DNA from: JBBKXP01 sp038251315
GTDB taxonomy: Bacteria; Pseudomonadota; Alphaproteobacteria; Rhodobacterales; Rhodobacteraceae
DNA length: 58,521 nt
Direction: 5' to 3'
NCBI GenBank assembly: GCA_038251315.1
Contig: JBBSBK010000008.1
Location: 1-58,521, forward strand
The translations under genes and the position numbers were made by a program. Shown piece by piece: positions 24,565-33,450 of the stretch (position 1 is its first letter; each line of letters begins with the position of its first letter). The notes under the pieces were generated by a model that was not told the origin of the DNA, made no database searches, and saw only the letters and a list, made by a program, of their open reading frames with translations.

Positions 24565-25697
24565 AGCACGCGGTCGATCACGGTTTTCAATCGCGCCAAC
24601 GTGCCATTCACGTCATACAATTTGTCCAACCCGAACAGCCCCAGCCGGAAGGTGCGGAAATCGGCCGGTTCGTCGCATTGCAGCGGCACCCCTGCGGCGA
24701 TCTGCATACCCTCGGCTGCGAATTTCTTGCCGTTCTGAATATCGGGATCGTCGGTGTAACTGACAACGACGCCTGGCGCACCAAAACCGGGGGCGGCGAC
24801 CGATTGCATGCCTTTCGCAGCCAGCATCGCCCGCACCGCATTGCCCAAGGCCCACTGGGCCTCTTTCAACCGGGCGAACCCATAGTCGCGCGTTTCGATC
24901 ATCGTATCGCGAAAGGTCCGCAGCCCGTCGGTGGGCATCGTCGCATGATAGGCATGACCGCCGCCTTCGTAGGCGTCCATGATCGACGCCCATTTTTTCA
25001 AATCGACCGCGAAACTGTCCGACGCGGTATCGGCCATTCGCGCCTTGGCCCGCGCCGACAGCATGACCAGCCCGGCGCAGGGCGTCGCCGACCAGCCCTT
25101 TTGCGGGGCCGAGATCAGGACATCGACGCCAGTGGTCGTCATGTCCACCCAGACGCATCCGGACGCGATGCAATCCAGCACCAGTAACGCATCGACGTCA
25201 TGCGCCGCCTTGGCCAGTGCCGTGATATAGTCGTCAGGCAGAATAATCCCGGCGCTGGTCTCCACATGCGGCGCGAACACCACGTTGGGACGCGCCTCGC
25301 GGATTGCCGCACAGACATCCTCGATCGGGGCCGGGGCAAAGGGGGCGCGGCTGTCGTTGCCGGTCTGGCGGGCCTTGAACACGGTTGTTTTGGCGGTGAA
25401 TTTGCCGGCGTCGAAAATCTGGCTCCAGCGATACGAAAACCAGCCGTTGCGCACGACCAACGCATGCGCGCCCGCGCCGAACTGGCGGGCCACGGCCTCC
25501 ATCCCGTAAGTGCCGCCACCGGGGACGATGACGACGTGATCGGCGGCGTAAACCTCTTTCAGCATGCCCGAAATATCGCGCATGACCTGCTGAAAGGTCT
25601 GGCTCATGTGATTGAGGCTGCGATCGGTAAAGACGACCGAAAACTCCATCAGGCCATCGGGGTCAACGGGGGCGGCGGTGCGGTGCGGCGCGTTCAT
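24561..25697 (-). CDS. Class V PLP aminotransferase (serine/alanine-glyoxylate type)
   Basis: A 378-residue fold-type I PLP enzyme. VIVPGGGTYGMEAVARQF is the cofactor phosphate-binding turn, VLDCIASGCVWVDM holds the Asp facing the pyridine nitrogen, and the Schiff-base Lys is in ISAPQKGWSATP. The C-terminal FRLGLFGLDKL segment is typical of alanine-glyoxylate/serine-pyruvate aminotransferases. The ATG at 25697 (MNAPHRT) has a GGAGA Shine-Dalgarno; the open frame to 25835 runs into the ilvC leader. Substrate pair not determinable. It is divergent from ilvC. Confidence 0.87.
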   Translation of the reverse strand: MNAPHRTAAPVDPDGLMEFSVVFTDRSLNHMSQTFQQVMRDISGMLKEVYAADHVVIVPGGGTYGMEAVARQFGAGAHALVVRNGWFSYRWSQIFDAGKFTAKTTVFKARQTGNDSRAPFAPAPIEDVCAAIREARPNVVFAPHVETSAGIILPDDYITALAKAAHDVDALLVLDCIASGCVWVDMTTTGVDVLISAPQKGWSATPCAGLVMLSARAKARMADTASDSFAVDLKKWASIMDAYEGGGHAYHATMPTDGLRTFRDTMIETRDYGFARLKEAQWALGNAVRAMLAAKGMQSVAAPGFGAPGVVVSYTDDPDIQNGKKFAAEGMQIAAGVPLQCDEPADFRTFRLGLFGLDKLYDVNGTLARLKTVIDRVL

Positions 25698-25851
25698 GGC
25701 AAAATCTCCGATGTGCTGTTGCGACAGACGTAGAACGGGGCCGCGCGAAAGGCAAACGCCCCGACACCCCGTTGCATCACCCGACAAAACCGCTAGAAAC
25801 CCGCGGATGCCGTGACGGCACCGGATGATTGACACTTAAGGAGGGACGGCG

Positions 25852-26874
25852 ATGCGCGTTTATTACGATCGGGACTGCGATGTGAACCTTATCAAGGACA
25901 AAAAGGTGGCCATCCTTGGCTACGGGTCCCAAGGTCACGCCCACGCGCTGAACCTGCGCGATAGCGGCGCAAAGAACCTTGTCGTCGCCCTGCGCGAAGG
26001 CTCGCCCAGCGCCAAAAAGGCCGAAGCCGAGGGACTTAAGGTCATGGGCATTGCCGAGGCCGCAAAATGGGCCGACCTTATCATGTTCACCATGCCCGAC
26101 GAATTGCAGGCCGAAACCTATCGCAAATATGTCCATGACAATATCCGCGACGGCGCTGCGATGGCATTTGCGCATGGGCTGAACATCCACTTTGGCCTGA
26201 TCGAACCGAAACCCGGCGTCGACATCATCATGATGGCACCAAAAGGCCCCGGCCACACCGTGCGTGGCGAATACGTCAAGGGCGGCGGCGTGCCGTGCCT
26301 TGTGGCCGTGCATCAAGATGCGTCCGGCAAGGCGATGGAGTTGGGCCTGTCCTATTGTTCAGCCATCGGCGGCGGGCGGTCGGGGATCATCGAAACCAAC
26401 TTCCGTCAGGAATGCGAAACCGATCTGTTCGGTGAACAGGCCGTGCTCTGTGGCGGTCTGGTCGAACTGATCCGGATGGGTTTCGAGACATTGGTCGAGG
26501 CCGGGTATGAACCCGAAATGGCCTATTTCGAGTGCCTGCACGAGGTCAAGTTGATCGTGGATCTGATCTATGAGGGCGGTATCGCCAACATGAACTATTC
26601 GATCTCCAACACCGCCGAATACGGCGAATACGTCAGCGGTCCGCGCATCTTGCCCTATGACGAGACCAAGGCCCGGATGAAGGCAGTTTTGAAGGACATC
26701 CAGACCGGCAAATTCGTGCGCGACTTCATGCAGGAAAACGCCGTCGGCCAGCCGATGTTCAAGGCAACACGTCGGTTGAACGACGAACACCAGATCGAGC
26801 AGGTCGGCGAGAAACTGCGGGCGATGATGCCGTGGATTTCGGCCGGACGCATGGTTGACCGGGCTAAAAACTAG
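25852..26874 (+). CDS. ilvC: Ketol-acid reductoisomerase, class I
   Basis: NADPH-dependent second step of branched-chain amino acid synthesis. 340 residues: Rossmann motif GYGSQGHAHALNLRDSG near 24-40, the knotted C-terminal domain with the metal-binding ETDLFGEQ and E(C)LHE segments, and SNTAEYGEYVSG. The very strong AAGGAGGG ribosome binding site seven bases before the ATG fits a highly expressed gene. It ends 3 nt before the opposing M24 gene. Confidence 0.97.
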   Translation: MRVYYDRDCDVNLIKDKKVAILGYGSQGHAHALNLRDSGAKNLVVALREGSPSAKKAEAEGLKVMGIAEAAKWADLIMFTMPDELQAETYRKYVHDNIRDGAAMAFAHGLNIHFGLIEPKPGVDIIMMAPKGPGHTVRGEYVKGGGVPCLVAVHQDASGKAMELGLSYCSAIGGGRSGIIETNFRQECETDLFGEQAVLCGGLVELIRMGFETLVEAGYEPEMAYFECLHEVKLIVDLIYEGGIANMNYSISNTAEYGEYVSGPRILPYDETKARMKAVLKDIQTGKFVRDFMQENAVGQPMFKATRRLNDEHQIEQVGEKLRAMMPWISAGRMVDRAKN

Positions 26875-26877
26875 GAC

Positions 26878-28251
26878 TTAAAGCAAAACCACGATCTCTG
26901 CGGGATCGAGCAGCCAAGGCGCCACGATCCCGCAGGTATCCGCCAGCGGCAGCAGCGTGTCGGGAACGTCCATGCCGATCACGTCACGAATGAATGCCTG
27001 CCTTTGGGCAACGCGCTGGGCCACGGCCGGAAACCGCGCTGTAAGATCAGCCTTCAAGGCATTGTCGGCAATCACATATCCATCCTCCATTCGGGTCGAT
27101 CCATAGATGGGGTGGTCAGGTATCACATCGCATTGCATTGCCATGCCGGATCGCAGCGCCACCTCGGAACCCGCATAGATCGGCGACGAAATCCATTCAT
27201 CCAGCCCGATCAGATGGCCGGGGTTCAGCGTGATCCCATGCCCCGGCAGCGCCGCCTGGATCACGTCCCAGACTGCCGCACCCGCGACGCCGGGGCGCAT
27301 CAACGCGCACCAGTCCGAAAGCGCCGCGACATAAGGACCGACGAAGGCATCGATATAGTCCGCAGCAGGCGCAGGCAGATCGCCCGGTCCCCGCGCCACC
27401 CATCCGGCGCGGCAGATATTTGCCCCCCAGTGGCAGACGTTGAATGAAATCGGCGATCCGAGCGTCAAAACCTCGCCCGTCGGCCCCGACAATCCTTGCG
27501 CCGCCCGGCCCCCAGTGGCGAATGTCGTGTGACACCCCAAAGGCAAGCCGCCGATCCTCGCAGTTTGCACGGCTTCGAAATCACTCATCCCTTCGCGAAA
27601 GGCAAACACCATGCGACGCAGGGCAGCCGCCGCCATGTGGTTGGCAAACTCCAGCCGGGCGATCCCGACAGCATCAACTGTGGAGCGCAACCCGGTGGCC
27701 GGACTCATGAACATGTCGGTCGCATTGATCACAGACCCGGCCCGCGCCCGCAAAGGATCGGCGAGGAACGCAGGCAGGTCGAGCGCGGTTTCCGGCGTAT
27801 CGACCTCGTCCGCGCCGAACCATTTCCACCCCGCTGCGCCGACATTGGCCCCGGCGGGCACCGCATCCCCGATGAGATCGGCGATCCTCACACCGCCTCG
27901 CGGTTGCGACGGCAACGACAGGCTGGGGCAATGCACCACCGCCACATCGCCCGCCGCGACAAGGGGCGAGATGCCGGTGTAGGGCAGGCATTCGTTGCCC
28001 GTCGCCAGAACGCCCCCATCCGGCGTGACGATCAGGAACGCCTCCTCGAACCGCGGATCGAACCCGGTCGCCCACTGCAGGTTGGCGGCATGTTCGCGGT
28101 CGCCGTAGATGAACACCACGTCCAGCGCCCGCAACGTCATCGCCGCGCGAATCGCCGCCATCCGCCCACGCATTTCCAGTAGGGTCAGGGGCGGGGGCAG
28201 ATCGGGAGAGCCAAAGTCAGGCCAGTCGATGCGGGCAGTGCGATGAGTCAT
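26878..28251 (-). CDS. M24 family (creatinase/aminopeptidase-fold) protein
   Basis: A 457-residue two-domain protein: an N-terminal creatinase_N-like domain (about 25-180) and a pita-bread M24 domain (about 200-440). His346 (GHLIGLDEW) and Glu389 (RMEDGYV) sit where the family has catalytic His and a metal Glu, but the segment 265-284 (ISFNVCHWGANICRAG) contains no Asp, so the usual two Asp metal ligands seem missing and the penultimate Glu reads Asp (CDVIPD). It may be metal-independent like creatinase or have changed function. RBS GGAGA precedes the ATG. Substrate unknown. Confidence 0.82.
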   Translation of the reverse strand: MTHRTARIDWPDFGSPDLPPPLTLLEMRGRMAAIRAAMTLRALDVVFIYGDREHAANLQWATGFDPRFEEAFLIVTPDGGVLATGNECLPYTGISPLVAAGDVAVVHCPSLSLPSQPRGGVRIADLIGDAVPAGANVGAAGWKWFGADEVDTPETALDLPAFLADPLRARAGSVINATDMFMSPATGLRSTVDAVGIARLEFANHMAAAALRRMVFAFREGMSDFEAVQTARIGGLPLGCHTTFATGGRAAQGLSGPTGEVLTLGSPISFNVCHWGANICRAGWVARGPGDLPAPAADYIDAFVGPYVAALSDWCALMRPGVAGAAVWDVIQAALPGHGITLNPGHLIGLDEWISSPIYAGSEVALRSGMAMQCDVIPDHPIYGSTRMEDGYVIADNALKADLTARFPAVAQRVAQRQAFIRDVIGMDVPDTLLPLADTCGIVAPWLLDPAEIVVLL

Positions 28252-28365
28252 CCTGATCTCCTGAAAACGGCAATCGACCGATTGTCACCTGATCCCGTCG
28301 CCCAAGACTTGCCATGCCAGACGGCATCCGCCAAGACCCGAACCTGATCCCGATACGAGGCCGCG

Positions 28366-29262
28366 ATGACCAGTCAACCAACCAACGCCAACTGGGCGTC
28401 AATCCTTGCCCTTGGCCTGATCTGGGGTGGCACCTTCATGACTGTGTCGATCGCGCTCGAAGGTTACGGGCCAATCACTGTCGCATGTGCCCGCACGACG
28501 CTTGGGGCGCTGGCCCTGCTGGCGCTGATGGCGGCGTTGGGCCGGCCGCTGCCCGGTCGCGAGACCCTGCCGCACCTGCTGGCCATCGGGGCGTTCAACA
28601 CAGCCTTGCCGTTTTCGCTGCTCAGTTGGGGACAGCAATATGTGCCTTCGGCCTTTGCAGGCATTTCGATGGCGGCTTTGCCGCTGTTCGTGTTGCCGCT
28701 GGCGCATCTTTTCGCCGACGAAAAAATGACGGCCCGGCGCAGCACCGGTGTGGTCATCGGCTTTATCGGGGCGCTGGTGCTGATCGGCCCCGGCGTGTTG
28801 CGGATCGGCACGGGGATGGAGCCGCTGGGGCAAATCGCATGCCTCGGTGCGACCGTCTCCTATGCCATCTCATCCATCCTGACCCGGCGCTGCCCGCCGA
28901 TCGACAGCGTCACGCTGGCGGCAGCGGCACTGGTCGTCGGCGCGAGCCTGTTGATCCCGGCGATGCTGCTGATCGAAGGGGTGCCACACTGGACCGACAG
29001 CCGCAGCGGGCTGGCGATCCTGTTTCTGGGGTTTGTCCCGACCGCCTTTGCCGCCCTGTTGCGTGTCAGTGTGATCCGCAGCGCCGGCGCTGTGTTCATG
29101 ACGCTGGTCAATTATCAGGTGCCGCTCTGGTCGGTGCTGTTCGGTGTCTGGATTCTGGCCGAAGACCTGCCGGTGCGGTTCTTTGCCGCCCTCGGCCTGA
29201 TCCTCTGCGGGCTGTTGGTCAGCCAGTGGGGTGCGCTGCGGCGGGTGTTCGGGCGCGGCTAA
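28366..29262 (+). CDS. EamA/DMT family transporter
   Basis: A 298-residue inner-membrane protein with ten predicted helices in two EamA repeats: WGGTFMTVSIALEGYGP in the first, ending AHLFADEKMTARRSTGVVIGFIGALVL, and ATVSYAISSILTRR to LLVSQWGAL in the second. These are drug/metabolite exporters or permeases of undetermined specificity. GAGG lies upstream of the ATG. Its stop codon overlaps the glmM stop on the opposite strand in CTAA. Confidence 0.92.
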   Translation: MTSQPTNANWASILALGLIWGGTFMTVSIALEGYGPITVACARTTLGALALLALMAALGRPLPGRETLPHLLAIGAFNTALPFSLLSWGQQYVPSAFAGISMAALPLFVLPLAHLFADEKMTARRSTGVVIGFIGALVLIGPGVLRIGTGMEPLGQIACLGATVSYAISSILTRRCPPIDSVTLAAAALVVGASLLIPAMLLIEGVPHWTDSRSGLAILFLGFVPTAFAALLRVSVIRSAGAVFMTLVNYQVPLWSVLFGVWILAEDLPVRFFAALGLILCGLLVSQWGALRRVFGRG

Positions 29263-30608
29263 ACCGCCACCGCCGTCTCGATCTCGGCGACGATTCCGTC
29301 TACCACCCGCGCCAGCAGCCCCGGATCCTCGCATTCGGCCATCACCCGAACGAGCGGTTCGGTGCCCGACTTGCGGATCAGCAACCGACCCTTGCCGGTC
29401 AACTGCCCCTCGGCGGCACTGATCGCGGCGATTACCGTTTGCGCAGATAGCGGGTCTTGTCCTGCGGCATAACGGACGTTCCTGAGCATCTGCGGCACCC
29501 GCTCGAAATTCTGGCTGAGCGCGCTGGCCGGCTGCCCGGTTTCGACCATAGCGGCCAGAAACTGCAATCCCGCCAGCAGCCCGTCGCCAGTCGTTGCGAA
29601 ATCGGTCATCACGATGTGGCCCGACTGTTCGCCGCCAAGATTCCAGCCCCCCCGGCGCATCGCCTCGACCACATAGCGGTCGCCGACGGCTGTGCGTTCA
29701 AGGTGCAAGCCGCGGGTGTCGAGGAACCGCTCCAGCCCGAGATTGGACATCACCGTGGCGACCAGTGTGCCGCCATGCAACCGCCCCTGCGCCGCCCAAC
29801 GCGCTGCCATCAGCGCCATGATCTGATCGCCGTCCGCCACGTCCCCGTTTTCATCAAGGATCATCACCCGATCGGCGTCACCGTCCAGACAGATGCCCAC
29901 ATGGGCGCCGTGGCTGACGATGGTTTCGGCGGCGGTACGGGTATAGGTCGATCCGCAGCGTTCGTTGATGTTGTAGCCGTTCGGGGTCACGCCGACCGGG
30001 ATCACCTCGGCCCCGAGTTCCCACAACACTTCGGGGGCGACCTTGTAAGCCGCCCCGTTGGCGCAATCGATCACGACCTTGAGGCCATCCAGACGCATCC
30101 CCGACGGAAACGTTGACTTAATCCGCTCGGCATAGCGGAACCTGCCATCGTCGATCCGCTTGGCGCGGCCTATGTTCACCGCCTGCACCGGGACAATGTC
30201 GCTTGCCACCAGCGCCTCGATCTCGGCCTCGGCGGCGTCCGACAGCTTGAACCCGTCCGGGCCGAAAAACTTGATTCCGTTGTCATGGTGGGGGTTATGG
30301 CTGGCGCTGATCATGATCCCCAGATCGGCCCGCATCGACGTGGTCAGCAAGCCCACCGCCGGGGTCGGCACCGGGCCAAGCAACAGCACGTTCATGCCGG
30401 TGCTCGTCAGCCCCGCCGTCAGCGCATTCTCGAACATGTACCCCGACAGGCGGGTATCCTTGCCGATCACGACGCGGTGCACGTTTGACCCGTCGTTGCG
30501 GAAATACCGCCCCGCGGCCGCGCCGATCTTCAATGCCATGTCGGCGGTCATCGGATGGATATTGGCGGTGCCGCGCACGCCGTCGGTGCCGAACAGTTCA
30601 GGTGCCAT
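29259..30608 (-). CDS. glmM: Phosphoglucosamine mutase
   Basis: Interconverts glucosamine-6-phosphate and glucosamine-1-phosphate toward UDP-GlcNAc for peptidoglycan and LPS. 449 residues: FGTDGVRGTAN at the N-terminus, the phosphoserine loop MISASHNPHHDNGIKFFG near 100, the metal loop CLDGDADR near 245, the sugar loop GGEQSGHI, and the phosphate loop RKSGTEPLVRVM at the C-terminus. The start overlaps the folP end by 11 nt, so it forms one unit with folB and folP, a common Rhodobacteraceae arrangement. Confidence 0.97.
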   Translation of the reverse strand: MAPELFGTDGVRGTANIHPMTADMALKIGAAAGRYFRNDGSNVHRVVIGKDTRLSGYMFENALTAGLTSTGMNVLLLGPVPTPAVGLLTTSMRADLGIMISASHNPHHDNGIKFFGPDGFKLSDAAEAEIEALVASDIVPVQAVNIGRAKRIDDGRFRYAERIKSTFPSGMRLDGLKVVIDCANGAAYKVAPEVLWELGAEVIPVGVTPNGYNINERCGSTYTRTAAETIVSHGAHVGICLDGDADRVMILDENGDVADGDQIMALMAARWAAQGRLHGGTLVATVMSNLGLERFLDTRGLHLERTAVGDRYVVEAMRRGGWNLGGEQSGHIVMTDFATTGDGLLAGLQFLAAMVETGQPASALSQNFERVPQMLRNVRYAAGQDPLSAQTVIAAISAAEGQLTGKGRLLIRKSGTEPLVRVMAECEDPGLLARVVDGIVAEIETAVAV

Positions 30609-31608
30609 GGTCGTCTGTCCCAGTCAGTGCCAGATGCAGGCTCAGCGCCTGTCTTGTTTCCCTCGTATCATGGACGCGCAAAACCTGCACTCCATGTGTA
30701 ACGCCATGCAGCGCTACGGCCAGCGATCCGGCCAACCGGTCGGCGGCATGATCGACCCCGCTGATCGTACCGATGAACCGCTTGCGCGACGCCCCAAGCA
30801 GGATCGACTGTCCAAGCCCATGATAAACTGCGATATCGCGAAGTAACGTCACATTGTGTTGCAGGGTTTTACCGAATCCGACGCCCGGATCGACGACGAT
30901 CTTGTCACGCGAAATCCCGGCGGCGATGGCGGCGGTTATCCGCGCGGCAAGGTGGTCGTAGACGTCAAGCAGCACATCGTCATAGCGCGGAGCGGTCTGC
31001 ATCGTCGCCGGATCGCCGAGGGCGTGCATCAGGCAGACCGGCACTCCGGCCAGCGCGACGACCCCCGCCATGTCTGGGTCGAAGGTCAGGGCGGACACGT
31101 CGTTGACCATGTCGGCACCGGCGCCCAGGGCCGCCTCGGCAACTTTGGCCTTGCGGGTGTCGATGGAAATTGGCGTCGTGATCCCGGCGTCGCGGATCGC
31201 CCGGATGACCGGGACGGTGCGGGCGATCTCTGTCGCTACCGGCACCTCGGTTGCGCCTGGCCGCGTGCTTTCGCCGCCGATGTCGAGAATGTCGGCATCC
31301 ATCGCGCGGGCGCGATCCACGGCCGCCTGCACGGTTTCCAGATCGCCACCATCGGAAAAACTGTCGGGCGTGACGTTGAGGATGCCCATGATCCGCGGGC
31401 GATCCAGCGTCAGGCCGCACAGATCGGGCCGCCGTGCGGTCAGGATGACCTGCCTTTCAGTCGGCAGGTCGGCTAACGGCGATATTCGCCAAGGTGTTTC
31501 GCGGTTCTTTTGGTGCACCGCGTTGAACCACACTTGGCGGCTGCCAGCCAAAGGTCTGTCTTCAGGTCCGGCCCGGCGTCGCGGTAGCGCCAGATCATAG
31601 GTCGTCAC
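30598..31608 (-). CDS. folP: Dihydropteroate synthase
   Basis: Condenses dihydropterin pyrophosphate with p-aminobenzoate; the sulfonamide target. 336 residues with a TIM-barrel: the pterin-binding ILNVTPDSFSDGGDL, DIGGESTRPGATEV, VNDVSAL and the C-terminal LLGASRKRFIG and RVHDTRET. About 70 residues precede the barrel, making it longer than E. coli FolP (282); this extension is usual in the family. The start is GTG at 31608, overlapping the folB stop (GTGA). The 5' frame extends further but inside folB. Confidence 0.95.
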   Translation of the reverse strand: MTTYDLALPRRRAGPEDRPLAGSRQVWFNAVHQKNRETPWRISPLADLPTERQVILTARRPDLCGLTLDRPRIMGILNVTPDSFSDGGDLETVQAAVDRARAMDADILDIGGESTRPGATEVPVATEIARTVPVIRAIRDAGITTPISIDTRKAKVAEAALGAGADMVNDVSALTFDPDMAGVVALAGVPVCLMHALGDPATMQTAPRYDDVLLDVYDHLAARITAAIAAGISRDKIVVDPGVGFGKTLQHNVTLLRDIAVYHGLGQSILLGASRKRFIGTISGVDHAADRLAGSLAVALHGVTHGVQVLRVHDTRETRQALSLHLALTGTDDHGT

Positions 31609-32519
31609 AGCACGTCGCCGATCGCCACTGCCCGCACCGGCACCGTTGCCGCAGGGGCATCCACCCCGATCACCAGCAATTCCGCCGCTTGCATCTGGCC
31701 CGCGAACCATGCCGCCAGCGCGAGCGCATCACGCGGGCCAGCGGCAGGGCCATCGACCGCATCCAGCACGATCTTGGATGGCGCCCACACGCAGATCTGC
31801 CCGTTCTTCATGGCCCAGTCGAGTTCGGTGCGTGTCGCAACGACCTTGCAGCGCAGATCGCGGGCAGCCATCACCCAGGCATTCTGTTCGATGGCCAGCA
31901 GATCTATTCGGCGTTGCGTCATCCCATGACCGGTCTGCGGTACCGCCAGAAGTCCGACCCCCACGCAAATGACAAGCGGCGCAGCCTGCGCGGCCAGTTG
32001 GTCGATCCACGCCGACAGGCCGGGATCGGCAATCGCCGGGTTCGACAGGAACACGACGCGCGGATGCGGGACCTGCACGTGATCCTGCCCCTTTCGCGCC
32101 ACCTCGCCCTTGGCGCGGACAATCTCGACGCCCAGCGAAAACGGCCCACGATCCAGCTTTTCGATCCGGACGAAAACGCGCAAGGCCTGCGGTTCGCGCA
32201 AAATCCGTTCAGCGATTCGGGCGGCAAGGGTTTCCAGCAGGTTGATGCGTTCGGCACTCAGTTCGGCGGCAATCGCCTCGGTTACCCGGTCATAGGACAG
32301 GATACGATCGACATCATCGTCGATTTCTCCAATTAGCGGAGCGACTTCGACGACGATGTTAAAGCGGACGCGCTGAAGGTTCCCACGTTCTGCCTGAAAT
32401 GCCCCGATCTCGACCTCGACGACGTAATCGCGCAGTGAAATCCGATCGCAGGGGTGGTCTGCACTGGCCTCGGCCCGCTCGCTCGGGTGGGCAAAGGCAA
32501 GGCGGATGTCATCGCTCAT
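31605..32519 (-). CDS. folB: Dihydroneopterin aldolase fused to amino-acid-kinase-like domain
   Basis: A 304-residue fusion. Residues ~25-135 are FolB (DRISLRDYVVEVEIGAF, SYDRVTEAI, NLLETLAARIAERIL, VRIEKLDRGPF), which cleaves dihydroneopterin to hydroxymethyl-dihydropterin and glycolaldehyde; stand-alone FolB is only ~120 aa. Residues ~140-300 resemble an amino acid kinase fold of the MfnE type: RVVFLSNP, LVICVGVG, RIDLLAIEQNAWVM, ICVWAPSKIVL and DALALAAWFAGQMQAAELLVIG align in order with nucleotide/phosphate loops, but the glycine-rich and TSDS motifs are degraded, so catalysis is doubtful. First gene of folB-folP-glmM. Confidence 0.85.
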   Translation of the reverse strand: MSDDIRLAFAHPSERAEASADHPCDRISLRDYVVEVEIGAFQAERGNLQRVRFNIVVEVAPLIGEIDDDVDRILSYDRVTEAIAAELSAERINLLETLAARIAERILREPQALRVFVRIEKLDRGPFSLGVEIVRAKGEVARKGQDHVQVPHPRVVFLSNPAIADPGLSAWIDQLAAQAAPLVICVGVGLLAVPQTGHGMTQRRIDLLAIEQNAWVMAARDLRCKVVATRTELDWAMKNGQICVWAPSKIVLDAVDGPAAGPRDALALAAWFAGQMQAAELLVIGVDAPAATVPVRAVAIGDVL

Positions 32520-32626
32520 GGGTATCGTCTTTCGGCAGCCAATCGCGCCGTCCTACAACTCCGGCCACAATGGGGCAAGTCAGCCCTCAGCCATTAAACC
32601 AGGCCGATTAACGCCGACCCGGCAAC

Positions 32627-33286
32627 TCAGGCCCGGTAAAAGTAATGCGCCCCGATCGACGCGGTGCGATCGAACCGGCGTGCCCATGACGGATTGACGC
32701 CCCGCGTGTGGTAATAGGTGGCCCCCGCCGTCAGTTCGCGCGGTGCTCCATCCAGCAAAAGGCGGGCGACCTTACCGACGCGCCGCCAGGCAGCGAGTTC
32801 ATGAATTCTGTCGGAGTTGCCGTCGCAGGTATAGGTGAACTGGCATTGGTATCGCTGACCGGTGCCCTGATTGACGACGCCGCAGACGCTGCCCGGAAAC
32901 TGGCGGCTGTCGACGCGGTTAAGAATCACCTCGCCCACCGCGAACAGGCCGCGAATGTCTTCGCCGCGGGCCTCAAAATAGAGCGCTTCCGCCAGACACT
33001 CCCAATCGGCGCCACCGCTGGCGGGCGGCACGCTCGCCAGATAGGCAGCGTCATAGCTGATTGTGCCAAGGCTGGACTGGACATTGCGGGTTTCGGCCGG
33101 GGGCGGCGCCGTCAGTGCCGCCATCTGCGCCGATGGGACGACCGCGATGGCGCGGCGTTCCTGCCCCAAAAGCGCACCAAGTCGAGCCGCCAGAACATCC
33201 TGGGCAAAGGCCCCGCCCGCCGGCACAACCAAGGCCAAAGCCACCGACAGCGCACGCAAACCACGACCACCCCAGAAATTCAGCAT
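32627..33286 (-). CDS. SleB-type cell wall hydrolase
   Basis: A 219-residue exported protein with signal peptide (cleavage near AFA-QD, about 29). Residues ~95-219 are a Hydrolase_2/SleB domain: ECLAEALYFEARGE with the catalytic Glu, VGEVILNRVDSRQFPGSVCGVV, the Gln/Cys-rich CQFTYTCDG and YYHTRGVNPSW. The domain is a lytic transglycosylase-type glucosaminidase fold; here it is probably for peptidoglycan turnover rather than spore germination. It stands alone; a 107-bp gap separates it from folB downstream. Confidence 0.9.
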   Translation of the reverse strand: MLNFWGGRGLRALSVALALVVPAGGAFAQDVLAARLGALLGQERRAIAVVPSAQMAALTAPPPAETRNVQSSLGTISYDAAYLASVPPASGGADWECLAEALYFEARGEDIRGLFAVGEVILNRVDSRQFPGSVCGVVNQGTGQRYQCQFTYTCDGNSDRIHELAAWRRVGKVARLLLDGAPRELTAGATYYHTRGVNPSWARRFDRTASIGAHYFYRA

Positions 33287-33450
33287 CAGCCCGACCCATC
33301 ACGTCACACGGTCAGCCCCGTGCAGGCCCGGCCCTCGTATGCGGAAAATTTGAGCAGGTCTACCCTGTCAAGCCCTGATCGCTGACACCGTCAACTCTAC
33401 GTTGCCATTTTGGAAACAGTATTGCTTTTCATGGTGGTAGCGGTCGAAGT

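Noticed and set aside
32581..32620. Possible CtrA site between folB and sleB (TTAA ... TTAA)
   Set aside because: Spacing is ten bases rather than seven, so it does not fit the consensus.
33366..33371. TTGACA on the minus strand as a -35 for the SleB gene
   Set aside because: No acceptable -10 at 16-18 bases, so I do not call a promoter.
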